From assembly GCA_020636005.1 (NCBI GenBank), contig JACJYR010000004.1, positions 124,001-188,000 on the forward strand: a stretch of 64,000 bases of DNA, in the 5' to 3' direction. Positions 9,255 to 17,814 of this stretch are shown here, piece after piece. The DNA is from Lewinellaceae bacterium (GTDB lineage Bacteria; Bacteroidota; Bacteroidia; Chitinophagales; Saprospiraceae). Within the stretch, counting starts at the first letter, position 1. Each line of letters opens with the position of its first letter. A program made the translations under genes and the position numbers. The notes below the pieces were generated by a model. That model did no database searches. It was not told where the DNA came from and saw nothing but the letters and a program-made list of their open reading frames with translations.

Positions 9255-10043
9255 TTAATGTGCGATCAGCTGCCGTGTGGCAGTAGCATTTTGGGTCTTG
9301 AGGGTAAAAAAGTAAGCACCGGAACTCTGAAACATTTCCCGTTTTACAGGGATGGAATGTTTTCCGGCTGCAAACATAGCATTTTGATCAAATATTACCC
9401 TGCCTGCGTTGTCATATATGCTTAATTGTGCCTGGGTACTGCTGTTTAAGTTGAAGGTGATGTAGGTTACATCTGTGAATGGGTTGGGGCTGTTTTGGTA
9501 CAGTGTAAAATCTTCTGTGACGGATTCTGTTGTCGCATTTACGCCGCCCACCAGCACGTTTCCGGTCGAGATGTCCACATCGAGAATGCCATTGTTTGTT
9601 GCTATTTCAATCGGAAAATAAGTAGGAATACTATCCCCCGCTATTTGAATGACTGAATTTGAATAAAGCGGGCCAATCACCTTGAAGTTAATGGAAAATA
9701 GCGTTGACATATCAGCCACAGAGACCCCAGTGGCCAGGAGATCGTTCCAGGAGAACCTTAATTTGCCTTCGGATACACTCATTAAACTAAATGTAGGTTC
9801 ATTGGCAACCATATCGGGCAAACCGAAATCCTGCAACCCTTTAAATTGAAGCACATTGCTGTCCCAATACAAGGCAAATTGAGCAGCTACAACATCCTTA
9901 AAGTCCTCTACTTGCACTTTAAGTTTAAAAGTCTCCTGTGGCTGCACGATCATTTCCGGGGTTTTAAGGGTAACACTTTGCGCAGCAAGTGAAACAGAAA
10001 GCAGAAGCGTCAAAAGAATGGTTAACGTATTTATTTTTTTCAT
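9255..10043 (-). CDS. Small secreted cohesin-domain protein with T9SS type A sorting domain
   Basis: 262 residues from the ATG at 10043; the open frame extends two codons to a TTG. A signal peptide ends near SLAAQ. One cohesin-like domain (about 25-165) closely resembles the four units of the downstream giant protein, including DFGLPDM and the FSWNDLLATGVSV motif. The C-terminus (about 180-262) has LYQNSPNPFTDVTYITFNL and a GAYFFTLKT..TRQLI end, a textbook T9SS type A sorting domain (TIGR04183), so the protein is exported and covalently or tightly held at the surface. A TAnnTTTG-type -7 element lies at 10070-10077. It reads as a single-cohesin anchoring module: one binding site attached to the cell. 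Confidence 0.9.
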   Translation of the reverse strand: MKKINTLTILLTLLLSVSLAAQSVTLKTPEMIVQPQETFKLKVQVEDFKDVVAAQFALYWDSNVLQFKGLQDFGLPDMVANEPTFSLMSVSEGKLRFSWNDLLATGVSVADMSTLFSINFKVIGPLYSNSVIQIAGDSIPTYFPIEIATNNGILDVDISTGNVLVGGVNATTESVTEDFTLYQNSPNPFTDVTYITFNLNSSTQAQLSIYDNAGRVIFDQNAMFAAGKHSIPVKREMFQSSGAYFFTLKTQNATATRQLIAH

Positions 10044-10157
10044 ATCCAAAAGTTATGCAAGTAGTTTGCCAAAATTAGCGATGATTAAAAGTAGGTTGAC
10101 GAAGGTTGGTTTTACGAAGAAAAACTCAACCCTCGTCAACCATAGTTATTCCAAAGG

Positions 10158-13100
10158 TTATTCTATCACTATCATCTTCCTGGTGGCAGTATTCGTGCTT
10201 GTCTCCAGGGTGTAATAAATCACCCCGTGCACAGGTAGCTTATCGCTATTCAAGGTGATTTCGTTATACCCTTTCGTGAATTCCTGCTCAATTACGTTCA
10301 GCACTTTTCCTGAAATATCGGTTAGGGTAAGTTTGGCCCTGCCGCCCTCTGCCAGGTTGAAGCCGATGGCAGTCTGCCCTTTGAAAGGATTGGGCGTGTT
10401 CTGGTAAAGGTCGAAACCATTTGCCATCTTGCCATTGAAGCTCAACTGAACATCCAGCAGATCTCCTTTTTGACTGTAGGCTTCTGCCTTTGTAAACCTT
10501 GAATTCAGGCTGATAAAATCGCTTAATTTTCCATTCTTCAAGGCACGGAACTCTATGCTGAAAAGCTGCGCCTTGGCTGTATTGGCCTCCCCATTCCAAC
10601 TGGAAGTGATTGCCCCTTTGTCCACATTGGTGAAACCAAAGTTTTCTTCGCTGGCAATTCCGGGCACGACATCCAGCAACTCCAAAGCCGATTTATCAAA
10701 ATTCAGGGTGAACTGATAGCCAAGCAAGGTTATATCATCTGCTTCAAAAGATACATTCACTATCTCACCGGTTTGTACCGACTGGTTATCCGTTTTCACG
10801 TTGAAAGTCCCTTTTGCAGAGCGGTCTTCATTGCCGGCACTGAGTTGGTTGACAGCACTGCCGTTTACATCGCCTACCTTGATAGCAACAAAATCGGAAT
10901 TCAAAATATTTGAAGCAATATTGTTGATATTATTTGTTTCCGGGAATACGTCCGACCAAGGGTCTGTCGGCGATGGGAATACATAGTTCTTCTTGACAAA
11001 TCTCCAGGAAGTATTGTTGGGCAATTCAGTAATAATTTGCAGGATAAGCTTTCTCAAGACCACCAGATCCAAGGTTGTAACCGTGTTTGAGTGATTGGCA
11101 TCAGCAGCAATTATCTTATAAGGAGAACTTAGCGGCTGCATACCAAGAATATGCTTGCTTATCAATACCAGGTCGAAAGTCGTTACACCGTTGATTGGAT
11201 CATCATTCTTGGTTGGTGAGACTGTCAAATCCAAACCATTTGGGATGTTTGAAAAGTTGAAATTGCCAGCACTATTGGTCAAGACGGATGCTGAGGTGAC
11301 AGGGCCACTCAGGTCAACATTGACATTTTCAACAGACTGGTTATCCTCATTTGCAATCGTGCCGCCGACATGGTGGACTAGGAGCGTATCATCTCCACAT
11401 TGGTTTAGATTTGCCTGGATTTCAACCTGTGTGATACAAAAATCTTTGTTACCGGTATTATCCGTAACCCACATTTCCACAGGTTGAATGCCCAAATCGG
11501 CACAGGTAAATACCCTTCCCGAATCAGCGGTATTGCTGGAAAAAGAATATTTCAAAGCACCGGGGCAATTGTCAAAACTCCCTGCATTGAAATCGGATGC
11601 CCAGGTCTGCACCATCGCAGGCATCACATCCATCAACTCTATAATCAAACCGCTTTTACAGTAAGGAGTTGGTTTTTTACAATCCCTGACCGTGACAGAT
11701 GTTTCGCAGGCAGTTTGGTTATTGCAGTTGTCTTTGGCAGTGTAGCGAACCTGGTAGGTTCCCGGGCCGACACTTGCGATTACGGTGAACTCATTGACCG
11801 GCACTCCGCTTTCGATTTGCACCGTGCCGGCGTTTTGCCATGTGCTGCCAAACTTTATTTCGGCTTTGATATTGTAAAATGGGCTGCATTCGTCAATATC
11901 GGGCACAGGTAACTGAAGGGCCGTAGAGCAGGTATTTCCAGTGATGCAGACATCGGGAACCTGGCAGCCATTAAACACGGGATCCACCTGGTCCAATACC
12001 TTGATTACCTGGTCGTAAACGATAAAGCCATCCCACGGATCGCTATCCAAATCTGTATCCGGGCCGGTTGTTTGATTGGCGATATTGGCAGAGGGCCGTA
12101 AGGTTGCGTTCCAACTGTCACGGAAAGTACGGCTGTCGCAATCGCCATCGCCGTCCAGATCGCATTGCGGGAACGGAAGCCCAAGCTGGTTTTCGGGCAT
12201 TTCAATCACTTCCTGGTCGATGTTTCCACCAACGACGCACCAGTTGATAATAGTCCATTTGCGAACTATTTTATAACAAGCATCCGGCACAACTGTGTAA
12301 ACAACGTCATCGTAAGAGATGGCGACCAGTTCACAGGTTTCAAAGAAAATCTTGGGGTCGCCAAAATCCGGTACGGTTGTTCCGCAGTTAACTGTTATAT
12401 CTGCCGGGAATTCAACCACCCAATCCGAAACATGATCCACGAAAATTTGCTGGGTACAGCCATTGCCGGAGGATTGGTTGCCGCTTGGGTCGGTTGCTTT
12501 GAAAGTGCGGGTGATGACCCCTTCCAGGCATTGGTCCACATTGATATTGAGCGTCCTGGTCAGCTCGTAGCCACAGTTGTCATAAAAAGTCGCAGTACCA
12601 TAATACTGGTCTAAGTATTCGTTTTGGGCTACCTGATCAGGTGCCAGGTTGGCCAATTGTATTTCCAAATTGTCGGCGTACCAATCACAGGTGATGCGTT
12701 TATTGGGTGGGCAAACAACTTGTGTAGGGGCAATTTTATCGTTCACGATTACCTGAACCATGCAAGTATTGGAATTGCCGTAGCAATCCACTGCCCTGAA
12801 AACGACCATTACAGTGTCACCTGCATCCTCGCAGCAGAACACGACCGAGGGGCCAAATACCGTGTCATCATGGCCGTCTGCACAAGGATCTTCCATTCTC
12901 CTTACCTCAAAGTGATCCAGGCAGCAGTTGTCGTAGCTGCCATCGTCAAAAGTTTGGGCAAAGACAGTAGCCCTTCCATCAGTAGATAGATTTACGTCAG
13001 TTATTTCATCGCAAACAGTAACAGGTGCTGTATTGTCCACCACTGTTACAGGTACTATTAAGGTTGTTTGGTTGCCACAGCCATCATTGGCCTGATAAGT

Positions 13101-14426
13101 AATATTGTGCACGCCGAGGGGCAGCCCAGGGGCCGGAATAAGGCCGCCGTTGTTGCCATTACCTCCCGTGAGGTAAATAGCTTCCCCGACCGGGGTAATT
13201 ATTTTGACTGTAACCCCAGAGCAGTTGTCTGAGAGCACGGTGGGCGCCAATAGAAAATCCTGTGATTTGCAGCCCTGTGACCCTACTCCCTGCAAATTCG
13301 CATTGACAGAGAATGGAGGACGCTCAATAAAGGGTTTCACCTCGTCAAGGATTTTGATGACCTGGACATTGTCTTCACCGCCAACACCTGTGGTAACAAT
13401 CGAACCTGTACACCAGTCCAGCACAGTCCAGGTGCGGATAATTTTGAAAAGATTGCCACAGGTCTGGAGCGTCTGGTCGCTTTTGGAGGTGACGTATTTA
13501 CAATACTCTCCCTGCACATTGGCCACAATACCTGATCCGGTCAGTTCAAGAACATCGGCATCGTCCAGGCCTGAACCCGGGCAGCCTAAGCCGCCGTTGG
13601 CCACATTGGTGCTGTTGATGTTTGGGTTGTCATTATTGGGCAGGTCATTGTCGTCGCAATCAGGGTTTAGGTTGACGTCAATGATGAGGCCGGTAGCAGG
13701 TTTGGAGTCCGTGATATATGGATGGAGCGCAGTAGCTGCCACAATATTCGGATAGGCACTGTACTGCTCGCACGACCAAATGATATCATTGGGGAAGTCA
13801 ACTGCAGTTGGCCGTTGTAAATAAATGGTTTGAGTACAAGGCTGTGAGACATTGCTCCAGTTGTCAACCGCCACATAAGTTCGGGTAACGGTTGCATAAC
13901 CATTTGAACAAATGCTGTTGGCATTTACCACCTCATTCGTCAAAGATACTTCGGGGTTAAGATCGCAATTGTCCACTGCACTTGGCGCCGCTACTGCATT
14001 GAGGTTGGCGGCACAGGATACAGTGATGTCAGCGCAAGTAATGACGGGGGGGAGTTTATCTTCGATGTGCATGGTGCCCCAGCAGGAATTTCCAGTCGTG
14101 AGATCCCCAATAGTAGCTACAAGGTTGTAGCCAAAATGCTGGCTAGCATCGGTGATTGTAACTTGGTTGGTTCCTGTGGCGATGATTGTCAAACCCTTCT
14201 TGATGACAATCGAGTAGTCGTGTCCTGGTATGAGGTTACTTTCCAAAATCATGTCTGCGTACACAATGGCCTGACAGAGGTTAGGCGTTATGTCAACAGA
14301 CACCTGTACATCGTCATTGCAGACCATCGTTTGCGCCGAGGCAGAACTATGGCCAAACAATAACAGAACAATTGGTGCAAATGCCCAAATCCAAAGCGGC
14401 ATTTTTGTAAAATTCGTAGTAAGCAT
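10158..14426 (-). CDS. Large secreted T9SS protein with dockerin, cohesin and HYR-like domains
   Basis: 1422 residues. A signal peptide ends at about residue 32 (SSASAQ). Residues 33-1020 are Cys-rich repeated beta modules with phrases such as DKLPPVITC, VDNTAPVTVCDE and WTVLDWCTG, the HYR-like/metal-lined modules common in Saprospiria surface proteins. Around 1025-1075 is a carboxypeptidase-regulatory-like beta domain, then a dockerin (about 1072-1130) with two helices-plus-loop halves, VTTFDLVLISKHILG and DANHSNTVTTLDLVVLRKL, and a trailing DFVAIKVGDVNG near 1175-1190. A cohesin-like domain follows (about 1205-1330), then a T9SS type A sorting domain (LYQNTPNPFKGQTAIGFNL to the end). No catalytic domain is visible. 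First gene of the cluster, with a candidate promoter at 14751-14780. A start at the internal Met9 is possible. Confidence 0.9.
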   Translation of the reverse strand: MLTTNFTKMPLWIWAFAPIVLLLFGHSSASAQTMVCNDDVQVSVDITPNLCQAIVYADMILESNLIPGHDYSIVIKKGLTIIATGTNQVTITDASQHFGYNLVATIGDLTTGNSCWGTMHIEDKLPPVITCADITVSCAANLNAVAAPSAVDNCDLNPEVSLTNEVVNANSICSNGYATVTRTYVAVDNWSNVSQPCTQTIYLQRPTAVDFPNDIIWSCEQYSAYPNIVAATALHPYITDSKPATGLIIDVNLNPDCDDNDLPNNDNPNINSTNVANGGLGCPGSGLDDADVLELTGSGIVANVQGEYCKYVTSKSDQTLQTCGNLFKIIRTWTVLDWCTGSIVTTGVGGEDNVQVIKILDEVKPFIERPPFSVNANLQGVGSQGCKSQDFLLAPTVLSDNCSGVTVKIITPVGEAIYLTGGNGNNGGLIPAPGLPLGVHNITYQANDGCGNQTTLIVPVTVVDNTAPVTVCDEITDVNLSTDGRATVFAQTFDDGSYDNCCLDHFEVRRMEDPCADGHDDTVFGPSVVFCCEDAGDTVMVVFRAVDCYGNSNTCMVQVIVNDKIAPTQVVCPPNKRITCDWYADNLEIQLANLAPDQVAQNEYLDQYYGTATFYDNCGYELTRTLNINVDQCLEGVITRTFKATDPSGNQSSGNGCTQQIFVDHVSDWVVEFPADITVNCGTTVPDFGDPKIFFETCELVAISYDDVVYTVVPDACYKIVRKWTIINWCVVGGNIDQEVIEMPENQLGLPFPQCDLDGDGDCDSRTFRDSWNATLRPSANIANQTTGPDTDLDSDPWDGFIVYDQVIKVLDQVDPVFNGCQVPDVCITGNTCSTALQLPVPDIDECSPFYNIKAEIKFGSTWQNAGTVQIESGVPVNEFTVIASVGPGTYQVRYTAKDNCNNQTACETSVTVRDCKKPTPYCKSGLIIELMDVMPAMVQTWASDFNAGSFDNCPGALKYSFSSNTADSGRVFTCADLGIQPVEMWVTDNTGNKDFCITQVEIQANLNQCGDDTLLVHHVGGTIANEDNQSVENVNVDLSGPVTSASVLTNSAGNFNFSNIPNGLDLTVSPTKNDDPINGVTTFDLVLISKHILGMQPLSSPYKIIAADANHSNTVTTLDLVVLRKLILQIITELPNNTSWRFVKKNYVFPSPTDPWSDVFPETNNINNIASNILNSDFVAIKVGDVNGSAVNQLSAGNEDRSAKGTFNVKTDNQSVQTGEIVNVSFEADDITLLGYQFTLNFDKSALELLDVVPGIASEENFGFTNVDKGAITSSWNGEANTAKAQLFSIEFRALKNGKLSDFISLNSRFTKAEAYSQKGDLLDVQLSFNGKMANGFDLYQNTPNPFKGQTAIGFNLAEGGRAKLTLTDISGKVLNVIEQEFTKGYNEITLNSDKLPVHGVIYYTLETSTNTATRKMIVIE

Positions 14427-14962
14427 GTGATTATAATTTGTTAATAGTGTGATGGGCCTTGAGTGAAACGCATAGCATTACCTCCAAGACTTAATCTTAA
14501 ATCGGTGTAAGTATCGGCAGTAACCGCCTGACAAAGAACTAATTGTTAATTATCAACCAACAAAACTGCACGGTGCTGAGTGTATCCGTTGGGTCAAATG
14601 ACACAAACGAAAAGCACTACTGGTCTGAAAGACTACAATAAAGCAAACTTGAATCCGGGAAATAGGAAGACAGTAAAGGAGAATAGGTAAGGGTAGAAAG
14701 GATTGGAGTGTACTTTTTGTAGTTCATGGGAAAAATTACTATTAACGGGGCAAAGATAAAAAAACCCGTTGGATTCCAAAATCCATTTTTCAGGATTTTA
14801 AATCGTCCATGAACACAAATTAACACGGAGTCAAACCTTTCAATCATACCCGGCAAGGGGTATTTACACTTAACTGGAAATGGAATGGCAATCTTTCATA
14901 TACATTTCAACCTTTATGCCAAATAAGGTATTTATTGCAAATACTTTAAAATAAATGCTATA
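14427..14962. other. 536-base gene-free region, probably a long 5' leader
   Basis: No convincing gene is seen. A hydrophobic 79-codon minus-strand frame at 14617-14856 has no recognisable features. The region holds the candidate promoter at 14751-14780, so about 320 bases would be untranslated leader of the dockerin/cohesin gene. Confidence 0.5.
14751..14780 (-). promoter_or_regulatory. Bacteroidota-type promoter upstream of the cohesin/dockerin cluster
   Basis: On the minus strand TTTG (14780-14777), 18 bases, then TATCTTTG (14758-14751) match the TTTG/TAnnTTTG consensus of the Bacteroidota primary sigma factor. Transcription would start near 14744 and give a leader of about 320 bases. Confidence 0.5.
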
Positions 14963-15646
14963 CTAAACAAGGTTGTTTTCAAATGCCAGCTTGATCAAGC
15001 TTGCAGTGCTGTTGACCCCAACCTTGTGCATAATGTTTTTGCGGTGCACGCTCACGGTTTGGTCGCTGATGTATAGTTCCCTGGCAATATCTTTGTTGCT
15101 CATGGCATGGGCTACCAGCCGGAGTACCTCAATTTCCCGTTTGGTAAGTTTGAATTTTTTTACAAACCGGTCGCTGAAATCCACGCTCAACTTTCCTTCG
15201 TGCATGAACCTGGTATGGGTACCTGATTTGTTGGTCAGCGAAAGCCCTTCGCCCAGGAAGGTGTTTCCAGCGATGACCGTTGAAATGGCCGTAAACAGCT
15301 CTGAGATGTTGTTGGATTTGAGAAGGTAGCCATCGGCACCTGCCTTGAAAGCAGCTTTTACGATTTTTGACTCGTCGTACATGCTGAGGGTAATGATTCT
15401 TAGCGGCGAACCCTTATCCTTGAGCTGGGAGATAACTTCCATCCCGTCAATGTCTGGCAGGTTCATGTCTAAAAGCAGTAGATCGGCTTCCCTTTGTTCA
15501 GACAATTTGATTATTCCATGGCCTGTATGTGCTTCTCCCACTACCACGAAATCAAAGTTTTCTGACCTGCCCAAAACCGTTTTTAGCCCTTCAATAAATA
15601 TCTGGTGATCGTCCGCAATCAGGACTCTTAATGTTGGAACATCCAT
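14963..15646 (-). CDS. NarL/FixJ-type response regulator
   Basis: 227 residues. Residues 1-125 form a receiver domain: acidic pair ADD at 11-13, phospho-acceptor Asp60 in LLLLDMNLPDIDG, conserved Thr/Ser in ITLSMYDE and Lys in DGYLLKS. Residues about 160-225 form a LuxR helix-turn-helix with LTKREIEVLRLVAHAMSNKD and TVSVHRKNIMHKVGVNSTAS. It is a DNA-binding transcription factor activated by phosphorylation. No histidine kinase lies beside it, so the partner is encoded elsewhere. It sits upstream of the cohesin/dockerin cluster on the same strand but is separated from it by the long gene-free region; a regulatory link is only a possibility. Confidence 0.93.
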   Translation of the reverse strand: MDVPTLRVLIADDHQIFIEGLKTVLGRSENFDFVVVGEAHTGHGIIKLSEQREADLLLLDMNLPDIDGMEVISQLKDKGSPLRIITLSMYDESKIVKAAFKAGADGYLLKSNNISELFTAISTVIAGNTFLGEGLSLTNKSGTHTRFMHEGKLSVDFSDRFVKKFKLTKREIEVLRLVAHAMSNKDIARELYISDQTVSVHRKNIMHKVGVNSTASLIKLAFENNLV

Positions 15647-15809
15647 TCCGATATGTTTGGGATAAATTTGTTAATTGTCGAACCTCGAAGTTTTACAAGG
15701 ATCGTATGATAAACCAAAGACATTTTTGATAATGAAAATATGATGCCATAAGAGCTTGTGATGGCGCCTGGCACTTTTTAGGATCGGTAGGGATGGATGG
15801 GCAAATTAA

Positions 15810-15829
15810 ACCTTCTTTTTTCAGAAGGT
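15810..15829 (-). terminator. Probable terminator after the glycosylasparaginase gene
   Basis: ACCTTCT and AGAAGGT pair around a 6-base loop immediately after the stop; on the minus strand TTTAATTTG follows. Short stem, so moderate support. Confidence 0.4.
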
Positions 15830-15836
15830 GAAATCT

Positions 15837-16832
15837 TTATTTTTTCAGGAATGCTCCCGCTTCGTTTACATTATCGTTTTTTTCTGTTTTCAATGCGTAA
15901 GTGAATGCTGGTTGGATGCTGAAAGCGCCTGTTTCACCTTTCTTATTCATGGCTATAAAGCCAACCTGAAAGTTTTCATATCCTGCTTGTTTTTTGACTA
16001 TCCGGTGCACCGCTTCTTCGCAGGCCGCCTGGGGGCTGCTACCTTGCCGCATCAGTTCCACGATTAAAAAGGATCCTAAAACTTTAAGCACCGCTTCCCC
16101 CAGCCCCGTTGCTGCTGCCCCGCCCACTTCATTGTCAACGTACATCCCGGCACCGATGATCGGGGAGTCCCCTACCCTGCCGCGCATTTTAAATGCCAAC
16201 CCACTGGTGGTACAGGCACCTGCCAGGTCGCCATTTTTATCCATCACCAACATGCCAATAGTGTCGTGCTGCTCAACATTAATTTTAGGTTCGTATTTCG
16301 ATTCAACTTTCCATTCTTCCCAAGCCAGTCTGGCTTTTTCAGTCAGGAGGTTTTCCTTTTTGAAGCCCTTGGAAAGGGCAAACTCCAAGGCACCGTCGCC
16401 AACGAGGATTACATGTGGCGTGTCTTCCATTACCTTCCTGGCCACCGAGACCGGGTGCATGATATGCTCAATGGAGCAAACAGCGCCACAATTGCCATCG
16501 GGCGCCATGATACAAGCATCCAGCGCTACCCTTCCGTCCCGGTCGGGCAGCCCCCCATAACCTACAGAAGCGTTGTTTTCATCCGCCTCGATCAGCATGA
16601 CCCCTTTTTCCGCTGCATCCAGCGCACTTCCACCATTGGAAAGTACTTTCCAGGCTTCTGCATTGGCTTTGCGTCCAAAATCCCAGGTAGAAATGACCAT
16701 TGGAGACAACACTTCTTCAGGAAGTTTTTTTTCCGAATTGGTTTCGCTACATGCCTCCAAAGGTATTATGCCAAGTGTGGCTGGCAATGCGCCTAAAGCT
16801 GTTTGTGCGAGAAATTTTCTTCGTGAAACCAT
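15837..16832 (-). CDS. N4-(beta-N-acetylglucosaminyl)-L-asparaginase (Ntn hydrolase)
   Basis: 331 residues from the ATG at 16832; an upstream frame to 16907 would overlap the divergent acyltransferase and lacks a signal. The N-terminus reads MVSRRKFLAQTALG with a later LEAC lipobox (Cys28), so it looks like a twin-arginine-type exported lipoprotein. The catalytic nucleophile is Thr191 in QHDTIGML, the self-processing site that frees the beta chain; downstream GRVGDSPIIGAGMYVDN and GGAAATGLGE are hallmark substrate-binding segments of glycosylasparaginases. It cleaves the GlcNAc-Asn bond left after breakdown of N-linked glycoproteins, or isoaspartyl peptides. The periplasmic location fits use of glycoprotein nutrients. 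A TATGTTTG -7 element lies at 16862-16869. Confidence 0.9.
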   Translation of the reverse strand: MVSRRKFLAQTALGALPATLGIIPLEACSETNSEKKLPEEVLSPMVISTWDFGRKANAEAWKVLSNGGSALDAAEKGVMLIEADENNASVGYGGLPDRDGRVALDACIMAPDGNCGAVCSIEHIMHPVSVARKVMEDTPHVILVGDGALEFALSKGFKKENLLTEKARLAWEEWKVESKYEPKINVEQHDTIGMLVMDKNGDLAGACTTSGLAFKMRGRVGDSPIIGAGMYVDNEVGGAAATGLGEAVLKVLGSFLIVELMRQGSSPQAACEEAVHRIVKKQAGYENFQVGFIAMNKKGETGAFSIQPAFTYALKTEKNDNVNEAGAFLKK

Positions 16833-16840
16833 CTTTAGAA

Positions 16841-16869
16841 TAGATTTGCGTAGTGTTCGGGCAAACATA
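16841..16869. promoter_or_regulatory. Divergent pair of -7 elements
   Basis: TAGATTTG (16841-16848, plus) faces the acyltransferase gene and TATGTTTG (16869-16862, minus) faces the asparaginase gene. Both match TAnnTTTG. The minus copy has a TTTG 23 bases upstream, slightly more than the usual 18-21. Confidence 0.4.
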
Positions 16870-16901
16870 GTGATAATAAATCCGCTTTTACCCAAATTGT
16901 T

Positions 16902-17783
16902 ATGCAAAGGACAGGATTGGTTTTGTTGAAGTTATTGGTTCAAATGTTTGCGGTAATACCTTTCAGATGCCTGTATGTTCTTTCCAGTTGTTTGTCTTTC
17001 CTTTTTTTTAAGTTGATAAAATACAGATTGGTGGTAGTGATGGCCAACCTCCGCAACTCCTTCCCTGAAAAAGAAGATGTTGAGATAAAGCTGCTGGCCA
17101 ATTGTTTTTACCGACATTTCAGCGACATCCTCCTTGAGAGTATCAAGGGGCTGTCCCTGTCAAAGGTAGAATTGCAGCGAAGGTTTCATTATACTAACCC
17201 TGAAATTTTTGATGAGCTTTACCTCCAGCAAAAAAGCGCCATCCTTTTAGGCAGCCATTATGGCAATTGGGAATGGGGTGTTCTTTCCTTCCCGTTATCA
17301 GTGCAACACCGTGTGGTGGGCATCTTCAAGCCCCTTAAGAACCGCCTGATGGACGCCTATCTCAATCAACGCCGTTCCAGATGGGGACTCCATCTTGCCA
17401 GCATGGGCCAGGCTGGCCGTGTGGTCGTTGATCACAGGCACCAGCCCTGTATTTTTGTATTGATCGCTGACCAAACACCTTCCAATATCCGTGACGCCCA
17501 TTGGGTCAGGTTCCTGAATCAAGATACTCCTTTCCTGCATGGACCGGAGAAACTGGCCCGCTCCACGGGCTATCCTGTTTTTACTTTTGAAATCAACAGA
17601 TGTGGCAGGGGGTACTATGAAGTCACCTTTAAACTGATGTGCGAAAAGGTGGACAAGTTGCCGCATGGTGAAATGACCAGTCTTTTCGCCAGGCAACTCG
17701 AAAGCCAGATAAAAAAGGATCCCCCCAACTGGCTTTGGTCGCACCGCAGATGGAAAAGAAAACGGCCGGAGAAGCAACCGTAG
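16902..17783 (+). CDS. LpxL/HtrB-like lipid A acyltransferase
   Basis: 293 residues. A membrane-anchoring hydrophobic N-terminus (about 5-48) precedes the acyltransferase domain. The catalytic H-x4-E motif is His119 to Glu124 in GSHYGNWEWG, and later segments include FVLIADQTPS and the HGPEKLARSTGYPVF block, all typical of late acyltransferases that add secondary acyl chains to lipid A at the cytoplasmic face of the inner membrane. In Bacteroidota such proteins may also acylate other amino- or glycolipids. The stop is 31 bases before the next, same-strand lipoprotein gene. Family call strong, exact lipid acceptor unknown. Confidence 0.87.
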   Translation: MQRTGLVLLKLLVQMFAVIPFRCLYVLSSCLSFLFFKLIKYRLVVVMANLRNSFPEKEDVEIKLLANCFYRHFSDILLESIKGLSLSKVELQRRFHYTNPEIFDELYLQQKSAILLGSHYGNWEWGVLSFPLSVQHRVVGIFKPLKNRLMDAYLNQRRSRWGLHLASMGQAGRVVVDHRHQPCIFVLIADQTPSNIRDAHWVRFLNQDTPFLHGPEKLARSTGYPVFTFEINRCGRGYYEVTFKLMCEKVDKLPHGEMTSLFARQLESQIKKDPPNWLWSHRRWKRKRPEKQP

Positions 17784-17814
17784 TCCCTCGACTTGTCCTT
17801 TACTTAAAAAAATC

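Noticed and set aside
3096..14426. Cellulosome operon
   Set aside because: Cohesins and a dockerin are present but no carbohydrate-active catalytic domain or carbohydrate-binding module is seen.
14617..14856. 79-codon minus-strand frame as a membrane protein gene
   Set aside because: Low-complexity hydrophobic translation without family features, and it covers the candidate promoter.
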